Positions 43,841-55,367 of a stretch of 64,000 bases of DNA are shown one piece after another (position 1 is the first letter of the stretch; every line of letters starts with the position of its first letter). This stretch comes from Allomyces arbusculus (taxonomy: Eukaryota; Blastocladiomycota; Blastocladiomycetes; Blastocladiales; Blastocladiaceae), in contig JADHYV010000020.1 of the NCBI GenBank assembly GCA_027604705.1, positions 186,001 to 250,000 on the forward strand, written 5' to 3'. The notes beneath the pieces are model-generated. The model was not told the origin of the DNA, made no database searches, and saw only the letters and a list, made by a program, of their open reading frames with translations. The translations under genes and the position numbers were made by a program.

Positions 43841-46260
43841 ATGAACGCGTCGCCGCCGCGCTGGGAGCCCGAAGCCGCGTGGTCAACGTCGCGATGGCCA
43901 GCCTCCTCTCCCTCATCTGCACCAGCCTTGGGCCTCGCCGGAACTTATTCATGGACGCGCCAAGTCGACGAGTCTTGTGCGCCCTCTTCAAGCACCCATT
44001 TATTCGAATCTGGCGCGTTAGTGCGAACGGATCAAGTTGCGTCACGTTCCAAAAACGACGTCGCTTCCGAGCCTGCTCCGTTTGTAGCATCGTCGCGGTC
44101 GCGTTCTGTCACCCCCACCGACGCTTCACGCTGTCTATGCGACAACGGTATCGTCGACGACCTGAGAGGGCTGTTTGACGATGAGAGCACGGCGCCAGCA
44201 GTTTCTGTCCATGAACACGCCGAGCAGCCTCGCAGTGCCATGACCGCCGACGACTCGCGCCCTGTGCCAGCTTGGACGCCAGGTCCGCCGAGTGTCTCCG
44301 ACGACGGAGACTGGGTGTCCGTCGCCGAGGCGGCGGACGGCGCTGGCTCGACTGTGAAGCGCAAATCTTCAGCTTCCACACGCGCGACAACTGCCGACGC
44401 TTTCGATTTCGGGGCCGAGTTTGGCAATCCAGCTCCGCTCCCGGTCGTTCGCGCCGGCTTGAACGAGCAGCTCTCTCTCGGTGGTCGGTTCCGCTCTGGT
44501 GGACCGCGCCGGTCGCGTTCTCTCCCTGTCGGCGGCCCTGGTCGTGCCATTGACCGCGGTCGGCCTGTGGCGGTGCACCCGCTCACCAAGTTGACGCTCT
44601 TCCGCGACCCGCCTGCACGGCCCTACATCTTTTACCACCGGATCCCGGCCCGTCTCGCCACCATCTTGGGTCGGCACGAACGTGCCCTGTCGACACTCCA
44701 GGCCCAGCTCGTCGATGTAACGGCGCACAACGCTGACCCAGCCGATATTGTCGGGCTGACGGTGAGCGGTGTCGACGCTCAGATCACGATGCGCGCAATC
44801 CAAGATTTGCTCGGTTTCCTTGACGCTGTGCCGTACACCGACTTGATCATACTTTATGTGCAGTCGAAAGCGACCGAGAGCGAGGCGGGGAAGGTTCGGT
44901 GGGTGCAATGGCCGTTTCCGGTCGTCGACTTGGACGTGACGGCACCGCCATTCTATCATTTGGTCGCAGTCAAGCCTGAATCGGGTTCGTCGACATCTTT
45001 TCAGCGACTTTGTTTGTCCAAGTCTTCGCTCACTTGCCTCCGCTCGCAGCCTCGCCGCCCAGGGTCGACCAGCAGCACCTCCATCACGCGCAATCCAACG
45101 GCCCGCTGCAGCACTGTCAATCCGTCACGATCCTGTCCGAAAAGACGTGGTTCACGACCGCCAAGCTCATGCGGTCCTACGCGCGCTACTACCTCAACAT
45201 CCTCACCAACACGCCGCCGCGGTTCGGTTCGCTTCCATCACCCATTCCGCACGTTTTCGACGGAGGCCCGCGCATGGCCATCAAGTACACGGCGACGCTC
45301 GGCAAGCATCTCGTCGCGCACCGCAACGTGCGCAACCCGTACCTGCTCACGTCGCCCACAATCCCGCTCAGGTCGTTGCCCGGATTTTACAACGACGGCG
45401 ACCTCAAAGGCTCATTTGTGTTCTACCTCGCCCCGCCCGCCGTCGCGCGCATTGAAATGGCCCTCGCCGAGTTCCAGTTTGAGCGCGATCCGGACAGGCC
45501 CAATGTCGACGAATACGTGCTCGTGCGCGTCACGCTGCCGGTCGACCGCGACGCGGAACGACTGTTCCTGGTGCCGGATATGAAGTATCACGTCAAGATC
45601 CCGCTCGCGACGGTGCCGCGCCGCGCGTCAGGTGGATCAGGGGCGGCACCAGTCCCGCCACTCGCCGCCGACACGCATATGCGCATTGCCCGTGTCGCGC
45701 GTGTGCCTGTCAAGGCGACCCTCGCGACGGTTGTACCCAACATGCACGACGTGCGGCTGCGGCAGGAACTGCGCACTACGGCCACGACGCACGTTGTCGG
45801 CGCAAATGTGCGCACCCATGGGCTGCGGTCGACGAGTAAGCATCTTGCGCTCCTCGACGAGCAAGAAGTGAGCGCGTGCATTGATGCTGCGCGGAACGCG
45901 GTTGCTGGGTATGACTTCGATGCCAAGAACGGCACGTTTCGTGCGATTTCGCCGACGACCCGAGACCGGCAGCAACGCCAGCGTCGGCGCGAGGTGGAGA
46001 GTGGTGGGCGTGCAGCAGTCGTGCTCCGGCAAGTGCGCCGGTTCCGGCATGCGTCGCAGTCGACGCGTGTCCGTGCCAAAGTCGTGCGCGTGTTCCCATC
46101 GGCCACGGGTGGCGCTGCGCTCGCGACGCCGTCGTACGTGGTGTTAGAGATGACGCTGTGCGTCACGGACGAGGAACATGCCGACGCCGCCAAGTTTCGA
46201 GCAGTGTTGGACCAGTTCCGCGACCTGCTTGTGAAGGTGAGCGAGAACCTGTCGTTTTGA
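43841..46260 (+). CDS. Large protein of unknown family
   Basis: Two long frames in the same orientation. The first runs from ATG 43841 to about 44935, the second from about 45072 to TGA 46258-46260, with an intron of roughly 70-140 bp whose borders I cannot fix (donor candidates near 44936; acceptor candidates up to 45074). About 250 Ser/Pro-rich residues precede a folded-looking region (HPLTKLTLFRDPPARPYIFY, QLVDVTAHNADPADIVGLTV, VPYTDLIILYVQSK). After the intron come TILSEKTWFTTAKLMRSYAR, KYTATLGKHLVAHRNVRNPY, LPGFYNDGDLKGSFVFYLAP and a basic C-terminal third. No catalytic signature, membrane helix or known domain is visible. It looks like a lineage-restricted protein. The exact start is uncertain. 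Confidence 0.6.
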
Positions 46261-46610
46261 TTGTCTGGTCTCTTGTGATTCCCCTCTTTTGCGTCTGTTT
46301 CGTGTACGCATCCAAGGAAGATACCTTTTCCATTCTAAGTTTCTCGTTTTCTCTGGTGCGTGGGGTGCGATCTGGTTCACATCGCATGACACGCACGGCT
46401 TAAAGATGGGTGCTATTTGCTGCTGCCCGCAATCAAAGTACAGTGATGGAGAAGACTGGTTGAACCCAGTCCGAATCAGAACGGCTCAAGTACATGTACC
46501 TTTCCAATCGAGTACGTTTTTGTTTTACCATCCTGACGTCCGTTCGAATCGCACTTTTCACGAACTACGCATAAACACGTTTACACAACCAACCAGGCCA
46601 GACGAGCTTT
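46261..46610. other. Convergent 3' intergenic region
   Basis: 350 bp between the stops of the orphan gene and TAF4, AT-richer with several TTTTC tracts consistent with 3' UTRs. Nothing else seen. Confidence 0.55.
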
Positions 46611-49424
46611 TTACTTTTCACGCATCTTGACCCAAGCCTTCCCCGCGACTTTGCCCGTGCCCGAGGCGTTAAACTTGCCCGCACCCGTGTGCAGCTCGCA
46701 CTGCAGCGCCAGCAACACATCTCTCACATGCAAGCGCTTATGCCGTGCCTGCGCCGCCGCGGTCCCTGGAACCGGCACGCCCGCGCCCGCCGCTGCCGCT
46801 GCACCGGCTGACTGCCCCTTACCTGCACGCGGTCCGCCCAACAAATCTGCACGCCGCTTGGCCACAAGTGCAGCCGCGCGTTTCGCTGCCGCCGTTGCGA
46901 GGGAGACTCCCGCACCCGGCGCAGCCCCCGGGACAGCGGCTGCGATTGCGGCAGATGACGTGGGTGGTCCACCGGCCCCTGCACCGCCCATGGTCATCCA
47001 CGACCGCGCAGCACCGCCGGCAGCGAGGAACGCGGTCGTGTTGGCGTTCCGCTGCCGCGCCTCTTCGGCAATGTTGGCACGCTCCTTGCGCTCGCGTTTC
47101 TTGGAGAGTGCGGGCATCGATGCAGCCATGGACGCGGGCGCGGCGGGTGGTGGCGGTGGTGGCGGCGGTGGGGACGCGTGGTCGCCGTCGACGGCCATCG
47201 CGTCGCCATTCGCTACGGCGGCAGGGGTCGGGGACGGGGCTGCGGGAGCGGCACTGGGGATCAATCCACGCGCACGCATAGCGGCATGTTCCTCGGCCGC
47301 GACCTGCAACGCGGCGTCACGAATATGCAGGAGCGCGAGCGTCGACTCTGGGTGATCGGCGAGACTCAATTCGTACGCGACCATTTTGGGCGCCTCGTCG
47401 GCCACGGCCGCATTGGCATCCGCCTGCCGCGCGGCGGCGAGCTGCGGGATCCGGAACGGGGTCATGAGCACCGGCGCCTCGCCCGGCTGCGAGACACCCA
47501 TGGCCGCCAGATCGCGGTGCAGGGACGCGCCGGTGCGCTGGTTGGCCGCGTGGACCGCGTCCGTGACGACTGTACGCAGACGTTCTTGCAGAGCGAGCGC
47601 GAGGAACTGCAGAGCCGACTCGGACACGTGTGCAAGCCCTTCACGCCCGGCAATCTTTTCCATGCGCGCTCGGATGGCCGGCACGTTCACGTGCAATCGC
47701 TCGACGGCGGCCTGTGTTGCGGGCGCGCCGGTGCCGGCTGTGCGCGTGCGCAGCATTTCCTCCTCGTGTTCGAGGTTCACGCCGAGCGTCGCGAGCGCCT
47801 GGTCCTCATCGTCACCCGCGGATTTACGGCCGCCTTTAGTCGTGGCGGGCGCCGAAGATGATGCGATGGTTGATCCCGCCGCGGTAATACTGCTTGGGGT
47901 CAGCGACGCCGACGCCGGCTGCGTCGTGAGCGAGCCCGCGGTGCTCGGCGGAATTCCGGGAGGTGCCATGTACGAGAACCCAGCGAGCCCAGCATACATT
48001 TCCGGCGTCATGCCCGCGGTCGAGAACGACATGGGCATCGCGGCCATGGGCATAGTCGATGCGGCCGTGGTGCCCGGGATAACCATGGGCGACGCCCGCC
48101 CAACCGGGCCCGGGATCACGCCGGGCATCGGCGAGGTCGCGCTCGATCCGAGACTTTGCGGTGCCGTGAACGGTGTCGATGACGCGCTCGACGGGGTAGC
48201 CGTCGGTACCGCTGACGCGACGGCTGTGGCGGGCGCAGTTGCAACAGGCGGCTTGACGGTTGCACCCGGTGTCACGGCACGCGGTTTCTTGGCCGCAGTC
48301 CCACCCGCAGGACCCGCTTGCCCGGGCCGTTTCCGTGCCGCGGCCGTGGCTGGCTTACCTGCGACCGCCGTGTTGGGCCCCGAGCGCGCCAAGTGCTCCA
48401 TGGCTGCGAGCGACTTGAATTTCTCGGGCCCGAGCAATGCGTGCGCGCGGTCCAAGAACTCGTTTGCCGAAATGGCCTTGGTGCTAAAAGAGTTCCAGAG
48501 GACGGTGATTTTCTCGCGGATATCGGGTGCGACTTCATTGATGACAGACCCGAGCGTCGCGTTCGGGGCCGCGAGGCCCGGCATGGACGCCGGTGTGGAG
48601 GTCGGGACGACGGGCGGCGGGATCACTGGTGCGGCGGATGCGGGAGCAGTTGCTGGTGCCGGTGCTGGTGCCGGTACTGGTGCAATCGTCACGGGCATCG
48701 TGGGAGCGGGGGACGCGACGCGGGCTGCCACTGCCGCGGGCGTCCCGACGACAGCCGGCGACGTGCCGCGCGACGGTGGTGCCGGGGTCGCGGTCATGGC
48801 AGGAGACATGACGGGACTGCTGGCAACGCTTCCTGGGCGCGACCACGTCCCCAAACCCGACGGCGGGTGCGCGGTGGGCGTCGCAGCCGAGAGCGATGGC
48901 GACGCGGCAGCTGAGACAGACGCGCCTGCGGGAATGCCGTACATGGCCGAGCTCGCAAACTGCGGCGCGGTTGCGGCCAGGTGCATGGGCGGCGGCCGCA
49001 TCAGGAACGGTGCGTACATGCGATTGTACATGTGGTACATCCCAGCGGCGGCCGCGGCGGGGTAGGCGGCGGCCTGCGGGTGCGCGGCCATAATACCGGC
49101 GGGCATCATGCCGGCGGGCGCTGTCGGGACGTGTGGCGGCGGGACGGTGCCCGGTACGGAAGCGTAGGACGGGCGCGCGGCAGCAGCGGCAGCAGCAGCC
49201 GCGGCCATGGCGGCCGAGGACGCGGGGGCCGGGACAAGCGGCGACGCGGCGCGCGAGGCCGGATTGGCGGCAGTCATGGCGGCGACCTGCGGCTGGCTTG
49301 CGAGCGCGGTCGGGGTCGGGATACGCGCGTGCTCGAGCGGCTGGATCTGACTGAGCAGGGCCTCGACGTCGGCGGCAGCGAGCGGCACGCCTTGGGGCGG
49401 CGGGCCGCCGTTGGGAGTGCTCAT
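46611..49424 (-). CDS. TAF4: TFIID subunit TAF4
   Basis: Histone-fold scaffold subunit of the general transcription factor TFIID, partner of TAF12. Single exon, 937 aa. The first 290 residues are Ala/Pro/Met-rich and disordered. A compact helical segment near 295-340 (DIREKITVLWNSFSTKAISA, EFLDRAHALLG) resembles the RST domain. Another disordered stretch precedes the conserved C-terminal module: LATLGVNLEHEEEMLR, then histone-fold helices near 575-625 (VNVPAIRARMEKIAGREGL, VSESALQFLALALQERLRTV). After a charged linker (SKKRERKERANIAEEARQR) comes the family ending HKRLHVRDVLLALQ near 893. The start is the ATG at 49424, before MSTPNGG; the frame is open further upstream without an ATG in good context. 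Confidence 0.82.
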   Translation of the reverse strand: MSTPNGGPPPQGVPLAAADVEALLSQIQPLEHARIPTPTALASQPQVAAMTAANPASRAASPLVPAPASSAAMAAAAAAAAAARPSYASVPGTVPPPHVPTAPAGMMPAGIMAAHPQAAAYPAAAAAGMYHMYNRMYAPFLMRPPPMHLAATAPQFASSAMYGIPAGASVSAAASPSLSAATPTAHPPSGLGTWSRPGSVASSPVMSPAMTATPAPPSRGTSPAVVGTPAAVAARVASPAPTMPVTIAPVPAPAPAPATAPASAAPVIPPPVVPTSTPASMPGLAAPNATLGSVINEVAPDIREKITVLWNSFSTKAISANEFLDRAHALLGPEKFKSLAAMEHLARSGPNTAVAGKPATAAARKRPGQAGPAGGTAAKKPRAVTPGATVKPPVATAPATAVASAVPTATPSSASSTPFTAPQSLGSSATSPMPGVIPGPVGRASPMVIPGTTAASTMPMAAMPMSFSTAGMTPEMYAGLAGFSYMAPPGIPPSTAGSLTTQPASASLTPSSITAAGSTIASSSAPATTKGGRKSAGDDEDQALATLGVNLEHEEEMLRTRTAGTGAPATQAAVERLHVNVPAIRARMEKIAGREGLAHVSESALQFLALALQERLRTVVTDAVHAANQRTGASLHRDLAAMGVSQPGEAPVLMTPFRIPQLAAARQADANAAVADEAPKMVAYELSLADHPESTLALLHIRDAALQVAAEEHAAMRARGLIPSAAPAAPSPTPAAVANGDAMAVDGDHASPPPPPPPPPAAPASMAASMPALSKKRERKERANIAEEARQRNANTTAFLAAGGAARSWMTMGGAGAGGPPTSSAAIAAAVPGAAPGAGVSLATAAAKRAAALVAKRRADLLGGPRAGKGQSAGAAAAAGAGVPVPGTAAAQARHKRLHVRDVLLALQCELHTGAGKFNASGTGKVAGKAWVKMREK

Positions 49425-49790
49425 CGTCGCGGATTCGGGGTTGCGCGGCGATCGAGAAGTGAATGCGGGGAGTGGTGGGCCGTGGCAGCACGGAACGTCG
49501 CGAGAACGGCGTGGTTGCAGCAGCGCGGTGGTCGTGGCCGACGACTTGGCTGCAGGCCGCGAGGAGCGAGCAGGCGGTAGGCTTGGGCGCGACACGGCGA
49601 AATCCACGCGTCTTGGATGGAAGCGACAGGGCAATACGCGTGGATCTCACGTGTCGTGTCATGCCCGCTTTCTGTCTCGCAGGCAGTCGCGTCTCGTTGA
49701 CAGCGCCCGTTCCCGTTGCCGCCACGCACGGCAGCTTCTGCGAGGGCGAGAAACGAAGATAAAAACGAGCAAACTTTACGATGGGTTTTT
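49425..49790. other. Spacer between TAF4 start and FEN1-like gene stop
   Basis: 366 bp. TAF4 promoter and 3' UTR of the upstream minus-strand gene; nothing further. Confidence 0.5.
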
Positions 49791-51887
49791 TCAACTATTG
49801 GCCGGCGTCTCCACGGGCGGCCAACATTCCACAACCACTTCATTTGGCGCCAGCAGGTCCATGTCGACCCCCTCTGCCGCCTTCTTGCGGCTTACGCGCG
49901 GCTTCCTCTTGGGCTTCTCTGACGCGGGCGCGCGCAACTCCACCGGGAGCGGTACGAGCTCGTCAATGCCCGTGACTGCCGTACCGTACTGGGACACGGC
50001 CGCGTCTAGTGCGCTGGCGACCCCCTCATCAAACGCGATCACATCAAACGGCCGCACCTGGAACTGCTCCAGGATCTTGACTTCCTGCTCGGCATTGACC
50101 GACGCAGCGGCGCGCTCCTTGGCAAAGACGGCCACTTCGTTCACCTCGTCGAGGTCCATCAACGAGTGCTTGAACACGGCGCGCGCCTCCTCGGGCGCAA
50201 ATGACTCCTCACACTGCTTGCGCAATGCAGGGTTCGCCTCGAGTGCCTTCTCCAACGACCCAAACTGTTGCACGAGCGCAAGTCCCTTGACGGGCCCGAT
50301 ATTCCGGATCCCGCCGCTATAGTCGCACCCACATACAACGGCAAAATCAATCAGCGCGTCAAGATCGCGCAACTGGAGTGCCTCGAGCAAGAACGGATCC
50401 GGCGGGACGAGCGTCATAGGCGCCTTGTCAATGCGGTACAAGTTGTGCACGGTCGGCAACTTGGGCCAGAACACGTGCACGTCCGAGTCCTCGGTCGCGA
50501 CCCACTGCGCGTGCCCAAGATGCACGAGGGCGCCGCACACTTGCTCGGCCTCGGTGCGCGAGGGAGCGTAGACGACGGGGACACCGCGCGCGGTCAGGAG
50601 CGTTTCCAACGTATCGACGACCTCCATGTCGGGCCCCCGCGTAGATGCGTCGAGCCGCGTCCGCTCGCGCGCGAGGGACTTGACCCAGGCGTTGAGTTGC
50701 TCGGGGGTCGCCTCGGTTGTCGCGTCGAGTTCCTGCAGCGTCTTGGCTACGCGCGAGCGGAACGTGCCGAGGTTGGCCAAGGTCGACAACAGCGGCACCG
50801 GTGGGCTGAGAGGCACGCGAACCGGTTCAGGCGGTTGTGCAGCGGCGACAGGTGTTGCACCCGGCTACATTCGAGCATGTCCACAATTCACTCGGGGGCC
50901 AACAAGAGGAACACTGGACAAGCAATCTGGACGTACCACATCCAAGGCCATCCGTTCCAGCGCCGCGTTGAGCGCGTCCAGTGACATGGGCGCATCTGGA
51001 ACCGGTTCGCCGACCACTGATGCCTGCATGATCATCTCCGCATCCACCGACTGCACGGTCGGCTGCAACAATCCAGGTTCATCGATGACCAACACCGTGG
51101 GCTGGCTCGGTGGGAGCTCGGCCGATTCAGTCACCGTTGGCGTCAAGAGCGGCGACACTGCTGTTTCGCTCACCGACGGACGCAGATCAAACGGCGCGGG
51201 TGCCCCGTCCTCGACCACTACCGGCGTCACGGTCGCAGGGTGGCCCATACCCACTGGCTGCGGGGCAGACACGGTCGGTCGCGAATTAAGCCTCACATCG
51301 TTTGCTGCGACAGGTTCGACTGTGCTTGCGACCACCTCGTCGACGGTCAACGTGAAGTCGCCCTCGCCGTCTACGGCGGCCGTGACCGTCGCGGCGATCT
51401 CGACGCTCGGCTGCACCCCCTCCACCTGCTCCACCACCACCGTTTCCGCCGCGACCGCGACCTCCTGTGCAGGCGCCGGCACCACCCCCACCCCCGGCAT
51501 ATTCTCAACCCCATGCCGCAGCATTACGTCGCGAATAAACTCCTCGCCGATCTCCGCAGCATCGCGCAATTCCAGCGACCGTGCGCGCCTTGCCGCGCGT
51601 TCGCGATGCGCAACCTTCTCCTTGGCGACAGGCCGCATTGCGCCATCAAACACGACAATCGGCGTGATTTGGTGGTACGCGAGGTAGTCGAGCATGTTGT
51701 TCGTGTACTGCACGCACAGCCGCTGCGCCGAGTCGGCGCGCTGCGACTGCGCGGCAAACCAGAACCGGTTCAGGGTCAAAGTGCCGTCGATTGCGACAGT
51801 TTGCCCACGCAGCGCCGAGATGGCCAGCGGGCGGTAGCAGTACGGGTGCTTGTCGCGAATGAACTTGAGCAGGTTCTTGATACCCAT
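49791..51887 (-). CDS. FEN1/XPG-family structure-specific nuclease with large internal insert
   Basis: Exons are 50937-51887 and 49791-50864 with a 72-bp intron (674 aa; FEN1 is about 380). The XPG-N domain begins MGIKNLLKFIRDKHP, with metal ligand D34 in VAIDG and D81 in IVVFDG. The XPG-I part has EVVDTLETLLTARGVPVVYA, the acidic ligands in RTEAEQ and ATEDSD, and VVCGCDY with the D in GCDY. A helix-hairpin-helix follows (IRNIGPVKGLALVQQFG). All FEN1-type metal ligands appear present, so it is probably active. Between XPG-N and XPG-I lies about 230 residues of Val/Thr/Pro/Glu-rich sequence, where FEN1 has only the helical arch and XPG/Rad2 a long spacer. The C-terminus has a basic KPKRKPRVSRKK stretch but no clear PCNA box. 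It may be a flap or gap nuclease paralogue rather than canonical FEN1. Confidence 0.85.
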
Positions 51888-52602
51888 GATGCCGGTCGGT
51901 CGTTGCTTCCGTAAACGTGGCCCACAGCACGGCGCGTAAACTGGTTGTTGGCACGTGGGAGAGGGGTCGGTCGTAGTCGTGTTGGGCGCGTGCTTGCGCG
52001 TCGGTTCGTGCCGGTTTGGGCCCGTACTCGTCCAAGCGTGTCCTGTTCGCTTGTGATTGCTATGTTCACATGCAGAACGCAAAGACAGCACGCGCGTCGT
52101 CAGTTCATCGCAATCATCGCGGTGACAACAGCCGACAACGGTGGACGACGTTGAGCATACTGACCAAAATTAGTCGCGTCGGCAAGACCAATAGGCGTTC
52201 TATTCGCAGATTCCAGGGGATGTCGATGCAGCTGGTGCAAGTTGTCGTGCGCGTACTTGCGCGTCACCAGCTCAATTTACCAGGGCAAGTGTTGGCTCTG
52301 GTCCAAGGCAATTTGGAGCGTGCGTTGTCGAGATCCTCGCAGTCGCCACCTTGCCATTGCACCAAGTCGTCGAGATGGATGGGTTGGCAAGCGTTGCGCC
52401 GTCGACCAGCGTCTGCAACCTCTACCAGCCGGCCCGGTCGGGGTAGACAGGCTGGCTTTTGATTGGGTCTTTGATTCCGCTTTGATACTGGCGAAGAAAA
52501 CAGGGGCACGATTTACACTGATCACGGCCGCAATGCACAGATTGAGAAGGCCACGACAGCACCAGAATTTTGGGTGGACATGAATCGGCGCATTCAGGGC
52601 CA
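51888..52602. other. Spacer between FEN1-like start and capping enzyme stop
   Basis: 715 bp. An in-frame extension upstream of the nuclease ATG is open but protein-unlike. No other feature is supported. Confidence 0.5.
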
Positions 52603-54856
52603 TCAATATTCGCCATAATCCAGCTCCTCCACGTCCCCGTCTCGCGGTACCCGCTGCGCGCCATTCCCCACAGTGGTCTCGTCGTGCTCGTCGTCGCCGA
52701 GCGCGTCCTCGAGGTCCCGTGCCAGATCATCGTCGTCCTCATCCAGATCATCATGACCGCCGACCTCTCTACCGTTATGGTGTTGCGGTTGATCGTCGTG
52801 CTCAGACGTATCGGCATGCGGCGTGTCGTGATGATGCGCGTAGCCGTGGCTCGGCAGCGCGCCGTTATCGTACTGGTGCGCGTCGTCATAGCCGGACGAG
52901 CCGGCATCCGGCGCATCGTAATGTCGCGCGTCGGGGTAACTGGACGAGAAGGGGCCCGAACTGGACGAGAAGGGGCCCGGTGCGTCAGGGTACCGCGACG
53001 CTGATGACGGCGCAAACGACGAGTAAGCCGGGTCGCGCACGGGCGCTGGGGCGTGGCCGTTCGACCCGCCCGAGTAGGACGGCGCCGGGGTCACGGTACC
53101 GGTCGCCTCGCGCATTTTCCAGTTGGATTTGATGACGGGGGCGTGCGCTTCGAGCTATTGATACGATCAATTCATCAGTTATTCGCGCTCGGGGATGCAG
53201 CAAGCGAGAAAGAGAGCCGACGGACCTCCTCGCGCGTCACGCCGTCCTGGATACTGTGCATGATCTTGCGGTAGACGTCCGTATGGTTGCCCGTGTTCTT
53301 GTCCTCGCGGAACCGCATGTACTGCCACCGCTGGAGCTCCGGGTCCCAGTTGCACTCGATGATCTTGCCGCTGGATCGTGACAGCAGGCTAGGTGCAAGG
53401 GGACGGTCAGTGGAGAGAACGGCAGCATTTCAAAACGACATGGAAGACGCACTCGCGCAGCTGCTGGTTTTCGACTTCGAGATAGGCCTGGAACCGGTGC
53501 CGGTCCTGGCCCTCCCACAAGTGCAACTCAAACTGGTCGTTGCGGATGCGCAGCATAAAGTCGACCGAATTCTCGTCGGCCGGTTTCCACTTGAGGCTAC
53601 ATGCAATGGGAAGCGCGTCAGTTGGTGGAGAAGTTAGCGTGAAGGCGTGGTCAAACGGGCCGTACATATTTGGGTCGGTGCCGAGCGTGTACGGCTCCTC
53701 GGACGACGTGAAGATGAGTCCGTCGCTCTTGTGCTTGAGGAACGGAATCGAATCAAAGATTTCCTTGACGTGATAGGAGAGCTGCATTTCCTTGGCCTCG
53801 ATCCTAGCGGAAGCGACACCAGATGACGTGAGTCCACGCTCACAACATTGGTCGTGGGTTCGAAATGCGTACAGGAACGGAATCCGCGCTGCCAAGTCCT
53901 TGCGCTTCACGACCATTTCCTTGAGCGGCTCCAAGACAAACTTGTGGAAGTGCTAGGCGGCGAGAAACCACGACGTGAGCACAACCAAACGTAGCGTCTC
54001 TGGTCAAATCGAGCGGATAATGAAACGAACCCCAAGCCGAACACGGAATGGTCGGTCGATGACTGTCTTGCCAATGCATACGAGGCAGTCGAAGACCAGG
54101 TAGCGCAGGATTTTTTGCTTAGAAGAAGAAGAGGTGCGTCAGATTACCAAGTCAAACGTCGATCATTTCGTAAAGTGCAAAGCGCGCATGACGTACGCCA
54201 TTCGGCTCTGTGTCGAGAATCAGCTCGCCATCGAGCAGTGTGCAGCGATGGAACTCGGCAAACAGTTTCTTAGACTTGGTCGCCTCGAGCGGCAGCGGGA
54301 GGAGAATCTTGGTAAAGTAGAACTCGTTTTTGCGGTCTATCTGCACGCACCACCATGAACCGACGTGGTCAGTTCTGGGACGTTGGTAGGACAACCGGCA
54401 ACGTGCAGAGGAGCCACGATCGCACCAAAAACGTTTCGTACTTGCTCAAGCGCTCGTTGAACGTCGTGTAGAGAAGCATGCGCAGCCCGTCCGTCTAAAA
54501 GCGCCGAATGGTTACCAACCGTCCTCGTGTCCTCGCGAAATGAACAGTGGCTGGCGCACACCTTTTCACAGACGAAAAAGTTGCGGTTCTCGAGCGCGTC
54601 GAGGTGCTCTTTCGTAAACGAGACGGGTTGGGCGCCCGCAAATCTATGCGAGGCAAGACCAAGAGCGATGGTCAGCACCATTCGGTCCATGATGGCCGGC
54701 GACGATCGCCGCTTCCGGCCCGTTCGTTGGCAAGTAGGTTTGGTCGCTGATTTACCGTTTATGACGGACGTGCAGCAGTTCGGCGACTTGTTGCCGTAGA
54801 ATGTCCAGGTACGGGCCGAGCACGCGCTCGCCCGGCATCGTCAAGGCTGGATCCAT
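52603..54856 (-). CDS. CEG1: mRNA capping enzyme, guanylyltransferase subunit
   Basis: Transfers GMP from GTP to the diphosphate end of nascent mRNA through a covalent lysyl intermediate. Ten exons, 5' to 3': 54756-54856, 54562-54643, 54426-54494, 54197-54340, 54031-54117, 53873-53952, 53666-53803, 53453-53596, 53226-53388, 52603-53154 (519 aa; all phases close). The nucleotidyltransferase motif I is EK-TDGLR, split by an intron, with K61 the nucleophile. Others are IDRKNEFYF, TLLDGELILD (motif III), RYLVFDCLV, HKSDGLIFTS (motif IV), NILKWKPADENSVDFML (motif V) and RFREDKNTGNH (motif VI region). No triphosphatase domain is fused, the usual fungal arrangement. After NWKMREATG there is a His/Asp/Ser-rich tail of about 150 residues, with an acidic run DLDEDDDDLARDLEDAL. 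Confidence 0.93.
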
Positions 54857-55367
54857 GATGTTGGGCGTTGGTTTGCTGGTACAGGTTGGTCCAATTGAGG
54901 TTCATGCAATGGAGCGGGAGCCGCTGCTGCTGGTCGGGGCGGGCAGACGAGGCAGAGCGGGGAAAGAACAGAGCCGGACGCGGCGCCAGCGCCGTTTTGG
55001 CGGTGCTGGTGCGGCGCGGTGCCAGCTGCCAGAGAAACAGGTTGGTCCTCCCGGTTGGCGATGTGACGTGGTTGCGACTGACGCGGAATCCATTGTCTAT
55101 GTCCTCATGCGTTCCTTGCCTGCCCTTGCCTCTCTTGCCTCCCAAGCCAGGAGCCAGGCCACCAACGACCAGCGAGCAAAACGATGACGACGGCGACGAC
55201 AAAAACGCCTTTTTTTTGATAGTCATAAAGAGCCCGCGCCAACGGCCAAAACTGCGAGCTTTTTGATACTGCCAGGGGGATAGAGGGGAGCACGATGCAC
55301 AACAATAGATCTCACAACAACGGCAAAAAAGGACAACAAAAACGGACTAACGAGGCCAGCTGGCGGT
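54857..55367. other. Promoter side of the capping enzyme gene
   Basis: 511 bp between two minus-strand genes, with T-rich/A-rich tracts near 55200-55340 that may be the 3' UTR of the upstream gene. No gene supported. Confidence 0.5.

Noticed and set aside
46533-46560. TTCGAAT resembling a tRNA T-loop
   Set aside because: Flanking 5-base arms do not pair and no acceptor or anticodon stem can be built around it.
47386-49065. 559-codon plus-strand frame over TAF4
   Set aside because: Gly/Ala-rich antisense of the low-complexity TAF4 region.
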